Positions 51,623-60,568 are shown, counted from the stretch's first letter. The stretch is DNA of 64,000 nt from Oceanobacillus jordanicus (GCF_022095695.1 NZ_JAIFZM010000015.1:1-64000); one strand, 5' to 3'. The notes: generated by a model not told the origin, from the sequence alone. Numbers and translations: made by a program.

Positions 51623-52180
51623 TTAAGCATTCGGTTCAATCAAGCCATAGCGGCCATCTTTTCTTCGATACACGACATTGGTTTCACCCGAAACATCATT
51701 TGTGAATACATAAAATGCATGTCCGAGCATGTCCATTTGTAATACTGCTTCTTCAGAATCCATCGGCTTAAGGTTAAATCGTTTAGTTCTTACAATCTCA
51801 ATATCTGAAGTTTCTTCTTCAACCGCAACACTTGCGGCATCTTTCTCCAAATCTGCGAAGACGTGCTTTGCTGCACCATGTTGTCTTGTTTTGCGATTTA
51901 CTTTTGTTTTATACTTACGAATTTGTCTTTCTAGCTTATCGACAACCAAGTCAATGGCAGCATACAGGTCGATGTGTTGAACTTCCCCGCGTAATAATAG
52001 GTTTGTCATTGGAATCGTAACCTCTATTCGCTGCTCATCATTATAGACACTTAAATTGACATGTACATCCGATATTGGCGTTGAATCAAAATACCTCTCT
52101 AGTTTACTGATCTTCTTCTCTACATATTCTCTTATCGAGCCAGTCACCTCTAGATTTTCACCACGAATGTTAAATTTCAT
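51623..52180 (-). CDS. hpf: Long-form ribosome hibernation promoting factor
   Basis: A 185-residue protein: N-terminal S30AE/RaiA fold (about 1-100) that binds the decoding site, a linker, and a C-terminal dimerisation domain (about 125-180, KRFNLKPMDSEEAVLQMDML) that joins two 70S particles into 100S. This is the long form (YvyD in B. subtilis). AAAGGAGG precedes the start. A SigB-like promoter lies upstream. Confidence 0.96.
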   Translation of the reverse strand: MKFNIRGENLEVTGSIREYVEKKISKLERYFDSTPISDVHVNLSVYNDEQRIEVTIPMTNLLLRGEVQHIDLYAAIDLVVDKLERQIRKYKTKVNRKTRQHGAAKHVFADLEKDAASVAVEEETSDIEIVRTKRFNLKPMDSEEAVLQMDMLGHAFYVFTNDVSGETNVVYRRKDGRYGLIEPNA

Positions 52181-52210
52181 TAAAGTGTCCTCCTTTCATC
52201 TTCTACCTAT

Positions 52211-52247
52211 ATTATACTATGTTTCCCACGAAAATTCCTGCATAAAC
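52211..52247 (-). promoter_or_regulatory. hpf promoter region, SigB-like plus SigA -10
   Basis: On the minus strand GTTTAT (52242-52247), 14 bases and GGGAAA (52222-52227) approximate the SigB pattern GTTTAA-N12-14-GGGTAT, and TATAAT (52211-52216) could be a SigA -10. B. subtilis yvyD is under SigB and SigH, so stress control is plausible; the call is by pattern only. Confidence 0.45.
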
Positions 52248-52311
52248 CTAGTTAGAATTTAAGGTTAACGTACTTTTATGTGAATTTTCTGTACAAAAGC
52301 CTGCTACAACG

Positions 52312-52384
52312 CTTTACAAAGCCTTCACATACTTTACAAACTTTTTAGAGATGATAGCTAATTTGTTAATGAAATCTTTACAAA
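52312..52384. repeat. Three CTTTACAAA repeats between fliT and hpf
   Basis: CTTTACAAA occurs at 52312-52320, 52332-52340 and 52376-52384, spaced 20 and 44 bases. It could be a binding-site cluster or chance in A+T-rich DNA. Nothing else is seen in this 290-base gap apart from the fliT terminator and hpf promoter. Confidence 0.5.
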
Positions 52385-52410
52385 CGACTTGAATAACGAG
52401 CCAAAGTATA

Positions 52411-52446
52411 AAAAAACACGAAGCAACTTTTCGCTTCGTGTTTTAT
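52411..52446 (-). terminator. fliT terminator (end of fliDST operon)
   Basis: AAAACACGAAGC pairs with GCTTCGTGTTTT, followed by T residues; it lies about 25 bases past fliT. Confidence 0.9.
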
Positions 52447-52468
52447 ATTTGTTGGTTGAGATTTACGA

Positions 52469-52822
52469 TTAGTTTCTGCTGTCCATAAACCTTCCGTCTC
52501 GAGCCCTAACTTTTTCATAGGGGTTGGTATATGTTCGATTAGATTTCTTTTGTTTCTTAACTTGCTTCATTTCCAATTTAAGGTCACGGAAAAGGTTCTC
52601 CATTTTCCCCTCGATTGTCCGATTCTTTTCTACAACGATTTGTCCCAGTTCTTTTTCTTCACTGGAGAAAGGAGCAACAATGTTCTCCATCTGCTCGCCC
52701 CGTAGTTCCACTAACTGGTTAACTTGCTCTATAATTTCTTCTCTGTTTTTTGCTGTCGTCTCCTGACTCAGTACTTTTTCAAGTCTTATGGTGGCATCGT
52801 ATACTGGCTTTAGACGATTCAT
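52469..52822 (-). CDS. fliT: Flagellar protein FliT
   Basis: A 117-residue, helical, charged protein in the FliT position. FliT chaperones the cap protein FliD. The family is poorly conserved, so the call rests on its place after fliS, its size and its helix-rich composition. Start and fliS stop overlap (TAATG), so the longer frame to 52882 is not used. The Lys/Arg-rich tail after residue 90 is noticeable. Confidence 0.8.
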   Translation of the reverse strand: MNRLKPVYDATIRLEKVLSQETTAKNREEIIEQVNQLVELRGEQMENIVAPFSSEEKELGQIVVEKNRTIEGKMENLFRDLKLEMKQVKKQKKSNRTYTNPYEKVRARDGRFMDSRN

Positions 52823-53220
52823 TACACTTGTGCGCCCTGTGTATAAGTAGTCTGTCGGCTTTTTTGCAGGACCTGCTTCCATGTATCTCGGAAATCTACG
52901 GTTAGGTCAAGGACTTCTTGCAAGATTGCTGGGTCATTTTTTATATTCGCTTCTTTAAGCTGAAAATGCATGTATTCATATAAAGGAAGAATTTGCTGAG
53001 AAATTTCGACCTTTTGATCTAATGTGATCATCAGTTCTTGTATGATGTTTTGTGCTTTTTGGATATTGGTATTTTTTTGTTCAAAATCATTGTTTTCAAT
53101 ATTCCTGCTCGCTTGCTTAATGAATTTAATACATCCATTATAAAGCATGAGCGTTAATTCTCCGCCAGATGCTGTATTCACTGCGTTGTTCTTGTACGCC
53201 TGGTACTGCTTAGTCGACAA
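52822..53220 (-). CDS. fliS: Flagellin chaperone FliS
   Basis: A 132-residue four-helix protein. NTASGGELTLMLYNGCIKFI is the conserved FliS core. It binds the flagellin C-terminus and, with FliW, buffers free flagellin. I favour TTG 53220 (MSTKQYQAYKNN), which has AGAGGAG at good distance; the alternative GTG at 53229 abuts the ribosome site. Confidence 0.93.
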   Translation of the reverse strand: MSTKQYQAYKNNAVNTASGGELTLMLYNGCIKFIKQASRNIENNDFEQKNTNIQKAQNIIQELMITLDQKVEISQQILPLYEYMHFQLKEANIKNDPAILQEVLDLTVDFRDTWKQVLQKSRQTTYTQGAQV

Positions 53221-53249
53221 TACACTCACTCCTCTGTTGGTATTCCACT

Positions 53250-54800
53250 TTACATCGTACCCCCGCCAAATTGCGACATTAATTGAGCAGACTGGTTATT
53301 CATTCGGGAAATAGCCTTTTCCATCGCAGTAAATTGATTCCAGTATCGTGTCTCAACTTGGGTTAACCTGTCTTCAAAATCAGATATCCGTGTATTTAAA
53401 TCCTTCATCCGTTTACCAAGGGTATAACTTTCTAGTGTAGTACTAGTAGCTTTCCCAGCTCTTTCCCCTATTGTATTCATTGTCCGATCTAGTGAATCTT
53501 CTAATCGGTTGATAATACCCCGATCATCTCCCTCACTACTATTAGCAAATAGCTTTTGTACGCCAGCAGGATTCTCTTGCAAGGCAGCTCTAAGGTCATC
53601 TTCCTCTACAATTAATTTTCCCCCATCCAGATAGTTAGAAGAGGTGGAGATGCCAATTTGCGTTAAGGATTTATATTCACCACCAGTTTCAACTGAAGAA
53701 TACCAGCTTTGACGCATATCAAATAGCCCTGACGTTAAGGAAGTTTCCCCTCGGAGAATACCGCTTTTCGCTCGTTCTTCCCAACGTTCTATTTCATCCT
53801 CTGACATTTCTTCTTTTTGTTCTTCAGTAAGTGGCGGATAATCACGGTATCTTTCTTCTTTTTGAACATCGTTTATCATTTCAACCACTTCGTTGTATTT
53901 GTCAACGAACTTCATGATCTTTTCCACGGATGCATCCACATCATTGGTTACCGTTAGCTTGGCAGATTTACCATCCGTAGTATCCGTGAAGTTAAAGGTA
54001 ATGCCATTTAGTTTATAGCTATTTTCTGTGGATTCCACTTCGTGGACGCCGTTGTAGGTAAATTCCGCGTTTTGTCCGCCCTTTTCGTTTGACTCGTCCA
54101 TTTTTAAAACAGTGGCAAAGAAGGATGTATCTTCAAAGGTGATTTCTTGTCCACCGGTTTCGATCACGGGATCAGTACCGCTCTTCTGAGTAGGATTGTA
54201 ATCCCCTGTACGAGTTGTTTCCATGATAACCTTATCTGTTACTTCATCATAGAATGCCCGTACATTGTTATCCTCATCGGTAATTCGTTTCAAGAGACTG
54301 CTAAGCGTGTCGTCGTCTTTAATTTCTACTTTATGAGTCTGTTCTTTTCCATTTTCGTCATAGGTTTTGAAAACTACTCCGTCTTCAAAATCTTCTAAAT
54401 TTATATTTTGTTCCTTTAAAGTCTTTGTTGCGGCTCCCCCTTTGAAGTCTATGTCTCCTTCACTTAACGTACCAGTACTCACATTAATCGCATTTGAAGC
54501 TAGTTGACTTACCTTCATCTCAAAAGAACCATTAGATGTACTTGGTGTCCCTGTTGCAGTCACCGCTCCCTCCATTGAAGAAGAGATTGTTTTCGGGTTG
54601 TACGTTTTACTCAATTTCATATCTAGCATTAAATTATCTAGTTCAGATAGTTTTGTATTAATTTCGCGGAAGCCATCACGCTTCCACTCCAGCATTGTCT
54701 TGTCTTGTTGCATCTTATCTAGCGGCATACGCTCTGCTGTCATTAGCTTATTTACGAGCTGGTCAATGTCCATTCCTGATGCAAGTCCACCAATACGCAT
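53250..54800 (-). CDS. fliD: Flagellar filament cap protein FliD
   Basis: A 516-residue hook-associated protein 2. The FliD_N domain starts RIGGLASGMDIDQLVNKLM and FliD_C ends in the coiled-coil region LTQVETRYWNQFTAMEKAIS. It caps the growing filament and guides flagellin folding. The variable middle is acidic. AGGAGGG precedes the start. First large gene of flaG-fliD-fliS-fliT. Confidence 0.95.
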   Translation of the reverse strand: MRIGGLASGMDIDQLVNKLMTAERMPLDKMQQDKTMLEWKRDGFREINTKLSELDNLMLDMKLSKTYNPKTISSSMEGAVTATGTPSTSNGSFEMKVSQLASNAINVSTGTLSEGDIDFKGGAATKTLKEQNINLEDFEDGVVFKTYDENGKEQTHKVEIKDDDTLSSLLKRITDEDNNVRAFYDEVTDKVIMETTRTGDYNPTQKSGTDPVIETGGQEITFEDTSFFATVLKMDESNEKGGQNAEFTYNGVHEVESTENSYKLNGITFNFTDTTDGKSAKLTVTNDVDASVEKIMKFVDKYNEVVEMINDVQKEERYRDYPPLTEEQKEEMSEDEIERWEERAKSGILRGETSLTSGLFDMRQSWYSSVETGGEYKSLTQIGISTSSNYLDGGKLIVEEDDLRAALQENPAGVQKLFANSSEGDDRGIINRLEDSLDRTMNTIGERAGKATSTTLESYTLGKRMKDLNTRISDFEDRLTQVETRYWNQFTAMEKAISRMNNQSAQLMSQFGGGTM

Positions 54801-54827
54801 GTGTTTCCCTCCTATACCTTTTAGGCA

Positions 54828-55175
54828 CTATACTTTTTCATCAATTAAAATCCCCATAAACTCTGCCATTTGGGCATACATGTCTAAAAACTTCTTTGGA
54901 GGGATCTCTTTAATTACTTCTTTCGTTTCTGAATCTACCACCGTAACGTAATATTTCTCTAATTTATCATGAAGTTCAAACTTCAAATTTGTATGTAACG
55001 GTTTCATCAAATCATTTAATGCGTTAGTAGCATTCTCTATATCTGTCTTGTCAAATTCCTTTATGGCTTTGCTGTTTTCACTGGTTCTATCTATCATTGG
55101 AGCTGTAGCCTTGGTGTTTTCACTTGATAGAAGAGGTTGTGAGTTATTTATCACATTTTCTAAGCGCATGTCCAT
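54828..55175 (-). CDS. flaG: FlaG family flagellar protein
   Basis: A 115-residue protein whose C-terminal half matches FlaG (KFELHDKLEKYYVTVVDSETKEVIKEIPP). FlaG proteins influence filament length. The start (MDMRLENV) follows GAGGAG. A SigD promoter ends about 24 bases upstream, so flaG leads the fliDST operon. In relatives the flagellin gene lies just before flaG; here it is missing. Confidence 0.88.
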   Translation of the reverse strand: MDMRLENVINNSQPLLSSENTKATAPMIDRTSENSKAIKEFDKTDIENATNALNDLMKPLHTNLKFELHDKLEKYYVTVVDSETKEVIKEIPPKKFLDMYAQMAEFMGILIDEKV

Positions 55176-55205
55176 GCAACTCCTCAACTATATTATTCAA
55201 TTTTT

Positions 55206-55232
55206 ATATCGGCTAAATAGAAATTAATATGA
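55206..55232 (-). promoter_or_regulatory. SigD promoter for flaG-fliD-fliS-fliT
   Basis: On the minus strand GCCGATAT (55206-55213) is a perfect SigD -10. Fifteen bases upstream is TCAT (55229-55232), a partial match to the TAAA -35. It lies in the 75-base csrA-flaG gap. Confidence 0.75.
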
Positions 55233-55250
55233 AGCAGAATACGAAAACTT

Positions 55251-55478
55251 CTACTGCTTCTCCGTTTTTTTCAGAAGCTGTAGCAAGTCTTCTGAAATAT
55301 TAAGTGCCTCATTATTTTGCTGTTTTGTATCTATGTAAAGCTCTTTGCGGTAAATATCTACAGATTCTGGTGCTTCAATTCCTATCTTTACTTGATCTCC
55401 TTCAATGCCGAGAACTTTGATTTCAATCTCTTCACCTATTTGAATGGACTCATTATTTTTCCGTCTAAGTACAAGCAT
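55251..55478 (-). CDS. csrA: Carbon storage regulator CsrA
   Basis: A 75-residue RNA-binding dimer ([20 protein letters not shown]). In Bacillus CsrA represses hag translation and is antagonised by FliW. The C-terminal tail after residue 50 is longer than in E. coli, as usual for Bacillus. It follows fliW by two bases. Confidence 0.97.
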   Translation of the reverse strand: MLVLRRKNNESIQIGEEIEIKVLGIEGDQVKIGIEAPESVDIYRKELYIDTKQQNNEALNISEDLLQLLKKTEKQ

Positions 55479-55480
55479 GG

Positions 55481-55930
55481 TTATTCCCCTTTCGCTTCCA
55501 TTGGTGTTTCTGGAACAATTGGAGCTGTTGTAGAATATTCATCTATCGCTACGATATATTGCTTGCCTCGTTTACTTCTCGGATTAATGACGAGCGGGGA
55601 TTTTAAGTTTAATGTGCTTTTTTGAAATGGACTCTTTAACGTGACAATAGAAAATAATAGAACATCCTTTTCAGTCTCTATTTGCAGACTCTCCATAATG
55701 GCGTCATCCAATTTAATCGTATAATCCGGGTAAACGGTATGCGGGGTTGTTATAACAAAAGCCACATCCTTTGTCTCGACAGATTGTAGGATTTGAAAAG
55801 CAGGATTATCCGCTAATTCTAATAATACAAAACGTTTTTCATCTATAAAGCCAGGAATACCTTTTGCAAAATGAATCAGTTGCTGTTCCTCTACTTCCAC
55901 TTCGCCTAAATACCTAGTTTGAATTCTCAA
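55481..55930 (-). CDS. fliW: Flagellar assembly factor FliW
   Basis: A 149-residue FliW (family signature [18 protein letters not shown]). It binds flagellin or CsrA, releasing flagellin translation when filament subunits are exported. Directly upstream of csrA, as in relatives. Confidence 0.95.
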   Translation of the reverse strand: MRIQTRYLGEVEVEEQQLIHFAKGIPGFIDEKRFVLLELADNPAFQILQSVETKDVAFVITTPHTVYPDYTIKLDDAIMESLQIETEKDVLLFSIVTLKSPFQKSTLNLKSPLVINPRSKRGKQYIVAIDEYSTTAPIVPETPMEAKGE

Positions 55931-56004
55931 AAAAACCTTCCTTTCGTCTAATAGAAAAATATCGTATTCATATATAATATAGTGAACTATTTCAACGTTG
56001 CCCT

Positions 56005-56577
56005 TTATTCATCCCCACGGTGTAAATTAACAAAATCAATCTCTAATGATGGCTGCTGTTTCATCCCTGTTTCAACCTTACCTGGAATATAGCTTATTTC
56101 CGGTTTGTTTGACTTGGCTTCGATTATAGGTGCATTGGTTTTCACCGAAATATCTAATTGAGATGGTTGATAGCTTGTTTTCACACTAAAGGTTGATGGG
56201 ATAAATGTCAGTTCGAGCGACTTCATTGGCTCTTCCGAATTAGCCTTTGCTTGCGTTGTAATCGGGTTCCCACCATTTTCAATCTTCATCAGCGCTGTTC
56301 CCTGCCTAGCACGACGTGCCATTCCTTCTTTCACCGCTGCAAGGCCTTCCTGTGCAAAACGATCATTTCGTTTAAAAATATGCATGAGGTTCATATCCTC
56401 CCATGCTTTCGTTTGATCTATCTTTAATTTGGAGGGTGTTGTATTCATCGTCATCTCTGCCGCCGGCTGTTGAATCGTTAGGTCCGCTTTCGGTTGCCTG
56501 ATCTCCTGTCTAGCCCGTGTTTGCTGTATTTGAATTTGGGCCATTTGGGACTGCATCCTGATTTGTGGTAACTTCAC
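56005..56577 (-). CDS. yviE: YviE-like flagellar-locus protein (DUF6470)
   Basis: A 190-residue protein of unknown function between flgL and fliW, the place of yviE. The first ~75 residues are rich in Gln and near-repeats (IQIQQTRARQEIRQ). The second half has beta-type segments (LELTFIPSTFSVKTSY). The start GTG 56577 has AAGGTGG nine bases upstream; an ATG at 56598 has no site. Confidence 0.8.
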   Translation of the reverse strand: MKLPQIRMQSQMAQIQIQQTRARQEIRQPKADLTIQQPAAEMTMNTTPSKLKIDQTKAWEDMNLMHIFKRNDRFAQEGLAAVKEGMARRARQGTALMKIENGGNPITTQAKANSEEPMKSLELTFIPSTFSVKTSYQPSQLDISVKTNAPIIEAKSNKPEISYIPGKVETGMKQQPSLEIDFVNLHRGDE

Positions 56578-56668
56578 CTTATTCCACCACCTTATCATCT
56601 TGAATAATCACTGTTTGTTTAAAATGAAATAAACCCTGCGCCCTTTTCTGGGTCAGGGTTTATGAGAA

Positions 56669-57541
56669 CTACCGAAGAAAATCAATTAAGGACGGTTGAA
56701 TAATTTTAGAGCCAGCAGACAGTGCTGCTCGATGTAAGCTCTCCTGGGTAATCAATTCCGTAATGGCTTTTTCATAATCCACATCTTCATTTTCAGCCAT
56801 TGTACTCGTCGCGACAATTTCCTGTTCGCTTAATCTATTTTCAACAAGTTCGAGTCGATTCATACGAGCCCCAAGGTCCGCACGAGCATTAATAATGTTA
56901 TCAATTCCACCTTGCAGGCTAGATATATTACCTTCGATTGCTTCTTGATCATTGCTCTCAAGGTCTGCAATAAATGAATCAATGTTTGCAAATAGATCAT
57001 TTCCAAAAACATCTTCGGGATTTACGTTAGCTTGTAGCTTTGTCCCACCAGCCACATCAATTAAAACTGGACTTGTACTGGAAGGTTCAAATTCGCCATC
57101 CTCATTAACGGGCGGTGTCTCTGTATCTGTCCCATTAAAAATATACTTCCCATTCACACTGGTATTCGCAATATCCATCATATGCTCTTTCAACTGTGTT
57201 ACTTCATTCATAATGTTTTCACGCTCGGAAGCATCATATGTATCATTGCTTGCCTGTACAGCAAGTTCACGTAACTTTTGCATCGTTTGCGTTGCTTTAT
57301 CGAGTGCGGAATCCGTATTATCCATCCAGTTATGAACTTCACTCGTATTACGTTTATATTGTTCAATTTGCTTGAGCTCTGTGCGATAGCCCATTCCTTT
57401 CATCGCAATAACCGGATCATCGGAAGGGCGGTTTATCTTTTTGCCTGTACTAACTTGATCCATCAGTGTATCCATTTTTGAATAACTGGACGTTAGATTA
57501 CGTAGCATGTTATTGGATAACATTCCTTGTGTTATACGCAT
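56669..57541 (-). CDS. flgL: Flagellar hook-filament junction protein FlgL
   Basis: A 290-residue flagellin-like junction protein (HAP3). The N-terminus MRITQGMLSNNMLRNLTSSY and the C-terminal helix LTTQ-type region (AITELITQESLHRAALSAGS) pair as in flagellin. It joins FlgK to the filament. Ten bases after flgK. Confidence 0.96.
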   Translation of the reverse strand: MRITQGMLSNNMLRNLTSSYSKMDTLMDQVSTGKKINRPSDDPVIAMKGMGYRTELKQIEQYKRNTSEVHNWMDNTDSALDKATQTMQKLRELAVQASNDTYDASERENIMNEVTQLKEHMMDIANTSVNGKYIFNGTDTETPPVNEDGEFEPSSTSPVLIDVAGGTKLQANVNPEDVFGNDLFANIDSFIADLESNDQEAIEGNISSLQGGIDNIINARADLGARMNRLELVENRLSEQEIVATSTMAENEDVDYEKAITELITQESLHRAALSAGSKIIQPSLIDFLR

Positions 57542-57550
57542 TTATTTCCC

Positions 57551-59089
57551 CTACCTTCCTACTAATCCCATATTGTTGATGACGCGATCAAGCATTTCAT
57601 CAATTGTGGTCATACTTCTTGCAGCAGCACTATAGGCATGCTGGAACTTGATCATATTAGACATTTCCTCATCAAGTGAAACAGAGCTTACTGACATACG
57701 TTGATCTTCTACTTGAGAACGAAGAATATTGGCGTTTGCTGTCATTCTACTAGCTTCTTGAGATTGTACCCCCATCTCACCAATTAAAGATTGATAAAAT
57801 GTATTAACGGAAGTATTTTTCCCAAGCGGATCGTCTGCTAATGATGTATCATTAAATACCTCTGCTAGCTTCGAAGCATTGCCGCCATTTCCTGTATTAC
57901 CTGTTTCGTCTCCTGGGGCAGCTGCAATAAGATCAGGTTCATCCAGGATATCTTGGTTAACTGTTAAGCCCTCTGCAGTACCATCTAGGCCATCTTTAAA
58001 TTCAAAGAAATCTAAGCCTTCATTACCGTCAAGATCCTTACCTGAACGATGTACTGCATTAAACGCTTCCGCAAAAGTCTTCGCCATTTTATCAAGGTCT
58101 GCCAACATATCGGTATAGGTTCCAGTAACACCGTCTCCGTCTTCTGCTTCATATCCGTATGCATCAATTAGTCCTTTGATCGAACCATTTGATGACATAA
58201 TAGAGTTGCCATCAGCAGTAAGTCCAGTTACCGCAGCTGTATCATCGTTTGCGTATTCTATCTCAATTTTATTAACTGCTTCTTCATTACCTGCATTTTT
58301 GCCATCGACGAGTTTAACAGGTGGGGTAAGGGCTTTTCCCTTGTCATCGACAACTTCAATGCTTGCAAGTCCAGCCGCTATATCGGGGGAGCTTTCAGAA
58401 CTCTTGTCATAGCTAACCTTGATGTTCATCATGCCAGAAAGTTTGTCTACTAATCTGTCTCGCTCATCATAAAGATCATTGGGCAGGTAGCCATGTGGTT
58501 CTAATGCACTTATCTGTGCGTTTACACCATCGATTTGTCTTAGCAACGAGTTGGCATCACTTACAGATACATCGATCTGTGTTTTCAAGTCTGTTCGAAT
58601 AGAGCTTAATGATTCAGATAAATAGTTAAATGTCTCAGCCACAGCGCGCCCTCGTTCTGCTACAACAGATCTCGCACCTGAATTTTCAGGCGTTGTTGCT
58701 AAATCCTGAAGTGATTGCCAGAAACTATCCATCGTCTTAGATAAGCCACTATCTGATGGTTCGTTCATAATGCCTTCCATTCTGACATATGAATTGGAAA
58801 GCGATTCCCAATACCCTGTTTTGCTGTTCTCAGAACGGTATTGGTAGTCTAGAAAGCTATCTCTTACTCTTTCTACTGAACCAGCTTGCACACCAGTCCC
58901 TAGTTGGCCAGGAATTTCAGGACGATTCCTTGATCCAGCAGGAAAAGGATTCATCGTTTCGAAATTAACCCGTTGTCTAGAGTAACCTTCTGTATTTGCA
59001 TTTGAAATATTGTGACCTGTTGTATAGAGCGCTGATTGCTGGGTAAACAACGCTTGCTTGGCCATTTCCAATCCGTGAAATGTGCTCAT
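57551..59089 (-). CDS. flgK: Flagellar hook-filament junction protein FlgK
   Basis: A 512-residue HAP1: N-terminal rod-type motif (LYTTGHNISNANTEGYSRQRV) and C-terminal FLG_BBR region (ISSVSLDEEMSNMIKFQHAY-like). The second of two adjacent ATGs (59089) fits AAGGAG better. Follows flgN. Confidence 0.96.
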   Translation of the reverse strand: MSTFHGLEMAKQALFTQQSALYTTGHNISNANTEGYSRQRVNFETMNPFPAGSRNRPEIPGQLGTGVQAGSVERVRDSFLDYQYRSENSKTGYWESLSNSYVRMEGIMNEPSDSGLSKTMDSFWQSLQDLATTPENSGARSVVAERGRAVAETFNYLSESLSSIRTDLKTQIDVSVSDANSLLRQIDGVNAQISALEPHGYLPNDLYDERDRLVDKLSGMMNIKVSYDKSSESSPDIAAGLASIEVVDDKGKALTPPVKLVDGKNAGNEEAVNKIEIEYANDDTAAVTGLTADGNSIMSSNGSIKGLIDAYGYEAEDGDGVTGTYTDMLADLDKMAKTFAEAFNAVHRSGKDLDGNEGLDFFEFKDGLDGTAEGLTVNQDILDEPDLIAAAPGDETGNTGNGGNASKLAEVFNDTSLADDPLGKNTSVNTFYQSLIGEMGVQSQEASRMTANANILRSQVEDQRMSVSSVSLDEEMSNMIKFQHAYSAAARSMTTIDEMLDRVINNMGLVGR

Positions 59090-59111
59090 CATCTTACTCC
59101 TTTATTCTTTA

Positions 59112-59600
59112 TTAAGCCTTTGAATCAAATACCGATCGTTTGCCAGCAGAAGAAGCTGCCTTCCCTTCCCCATAATTCAAGTTTTTAAGAGAGGGATTCA
59201 TTAAATCAAGGGAGAGCTGCACAAATTGCATAGACTGGTTAATTAATGCCTCGTTAAGCTGCTCCTGTTGTTTTAATTTTGTGATAGCTTCTGTTAGCGA
59301 AATGGCACTGGCTTCAAGTTCCGTCTTTTCTTCCTCTTTATCCAAATGCTCCAATAAGGAAGTAATGGATGGATCACTAACGGATGGGTGCTCCTTAACA
59401 AAGGCTTCTACTGTTTGGATACGGGTAGTCTCGGTCTGTTCTAATTCTCGAATCCGCTTTCTCTCTTTTACAAGAATGGACTGCAGCTTCTCTACTTTCC
59501 CTTCCTTTATAACCTCTGTTTTTTCTCGGGAGATTTCTAGTAGAGCTTCATGAAGCTTTACTAGACTATTTAATGCTTCTTGCACTTTTTGAATTGACAT
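59112..59600 (-). CDS. flgN: Flagellar chaperone FlgN
   Basis: A 162-residue helical protein, the FlgN-type chaperone for FlgK and FlgL (YvyG in B. subtilis). Sequence conservation in the family is low; position between flgM and flgK and helix content support it. Confidence 0.88.
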   Translation of the reverse strand: MSIQKVQEALNSLVKLHEALLEISREKTEVIKEGKVEKLQSILVKERKRIRELEQTETTRIQTVEAFVKEHPSVSDPSITSLLEHLDKEEEKTELEASAISLTEAITKLKQQEQLNEALINQSMQFVQLSLDLMNPSLKNLNYGEGKAASSAGKRSVFDSKA

Positions 59601-59631
59601 GGGGTGTTGTCCTCCCTGTTATCCGAAAACT

Positions 59632-59892
59632 CTATTTACCTGACCAGAAATCGATCATTTTTTGTGCGGTCTTTTCTGGGTCGACTTTATATTCTCCAGC
59701 ATCCACTGCTTTTTTTATATTTTGTATATACTCTGCACGTGCTGGATTTGTCTTTTCACTCTCTTGTAGCTGTTTTGCTTGATTAGAGATTTCCAATTGA
59801 TCCTGCTTGGTTTCTTTTTTTATCTCCGTGTGTTTTTGTAGATGACTCTTATATGGATTAAAGTTCGTTTGATTAGGTCCGTTAATCTTCAT
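59632..59892 (-). CDS. flgM: Anti-sigma-D factor FlgM
   Basis: An 86-residue inhibitor of SigD. The C-terminal half (ARAEYIQNIKKAVDAGEYKV, then DPEKTAQKMIDFW) is the sigma-binding part. It is exported or depleted after hook completion, turning on late genes such as flaG. The start (MKINGPNQTN) follows AGAGGTG. A MITE-like repeat lies in the leader. Confidence 0.93.
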   Translation of the reverse strand: MKINGPNQTNFNPYKSHLQKHTEIKKETKQDQLEISNQAKQLQESEKTNPARAEYIQNIKKAVDAGEYKVDPEKTAQKMIDFWSGK

Positions 59893-59933
59893 GGCCTTCA
59901 CACCTCTTTACTTGAATATTCTTCTTTTATAGG

Positions 59934-60084
59934 TTGTTCAAAAGTCCGGTACAAATGACACATCGAATTTCTTCGTTGGCTTGCTTTTCCATTCCTCACG
60001 TATTAATTACATACGTTCCGGTACTCAAAGCTACACCGCCTCGAACTTCTTGGTCCTCTATATCCTCCTTTTTGAACACGCACT
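59934..60084 (+). repeat. MITE-like element, copy B (flgM leader)
   Basis: Second copy of the element at 28111, in the same orientation relative to transcription. Conserved ends TTGTTCAAAA and TTTTTGAACACGCACTAT and the right-hand ~75 bases; the central part is different. No ORF. Confidence 0.85.
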
Positions 60085-60117
60085 ATTATAAATACCAATG
60101 GTAACATTCTCTTGTTC

Positions 60118-60128
60118 ATTATATCGGT
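60118..60128 (-). promoter_or_regulatory. Possible flgM promoter (SigD-like -10 / TATAAT)
   Basis: On the minus strand ACCGATAT overlaps TATAAT. The first is one mismatch from the SigD -10. The -35 is weak. It would give flgM a ~225-base leader that contains MITE-like copy B. Confidence 0.4.
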
Positions 60129-60154
60129 ATTATTTAGGATTTCTAAAGTATTAA

Positions 60155-60568
60155 TTAAGATTTATCAAATAAATAGTACGTTCTACCTGGTTCGTTTTGT
60201 TCACTTTTTTGTTCAAGTGATTTATTTTTCTCAAACCGCTCCAAATCATCCTTTAACTCTTTCGTACATTTGTCACACATTTCTCCTTGGACAATCGGTT
60301 CTCCACATTTTGCACAAGGATAGGAAAGTTGAGGAAACTGCGATGTTCTTAACCTTTTTTGTTTCACAAATTTTAGGATGAGCATCTGATCTACCCCAGT
60401 TGCCTCCACAACCTCCTGAAGGGTTGCTTCTCTATTTTTTCTTACCCGTAGAAAACTATAAACCGTTTCAAATGCTGCTTCCTCTTCTTTATAGCAGCTC
60501 TGGCATATATCCCGCAGTCCTTTAACAAATACCGCATCACAGCGGGAGCAGTTTGCTAATTCAGCCAT
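60155..60568 (-). CDS. yvyF: YvyF-like flagellar-operon protein (zinc ribbons)
   Basis: A 137-residue protein with two Cys4 sites: CSRCDAVFVKGLRDICQSC at the N-terminus and CAKCGEPIVQGEMCDKC at about 90-106, with a helix-turn-helix-like segment between (TLQEVVEATGVDQMLILKFV). It matches the TIGR03826/YvyF family found between comFC and flgM. Function is unknown; a nucleic-acid-binding regulatory role fits the domains. Confidence 0.88.
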   Translation of the reverse strand: MAELANCSRCDAVFVKGLRDICQSCYKEEEAAFETVYSFLRVRKNREATLQEVVEATGVDQMLILKFVKQKRLRTSQFPQLSYPCAKCGEPIVQGEMCDKCTKELKDDLERFEKNKSLEQKSEQNEPGRTYYLFDKS

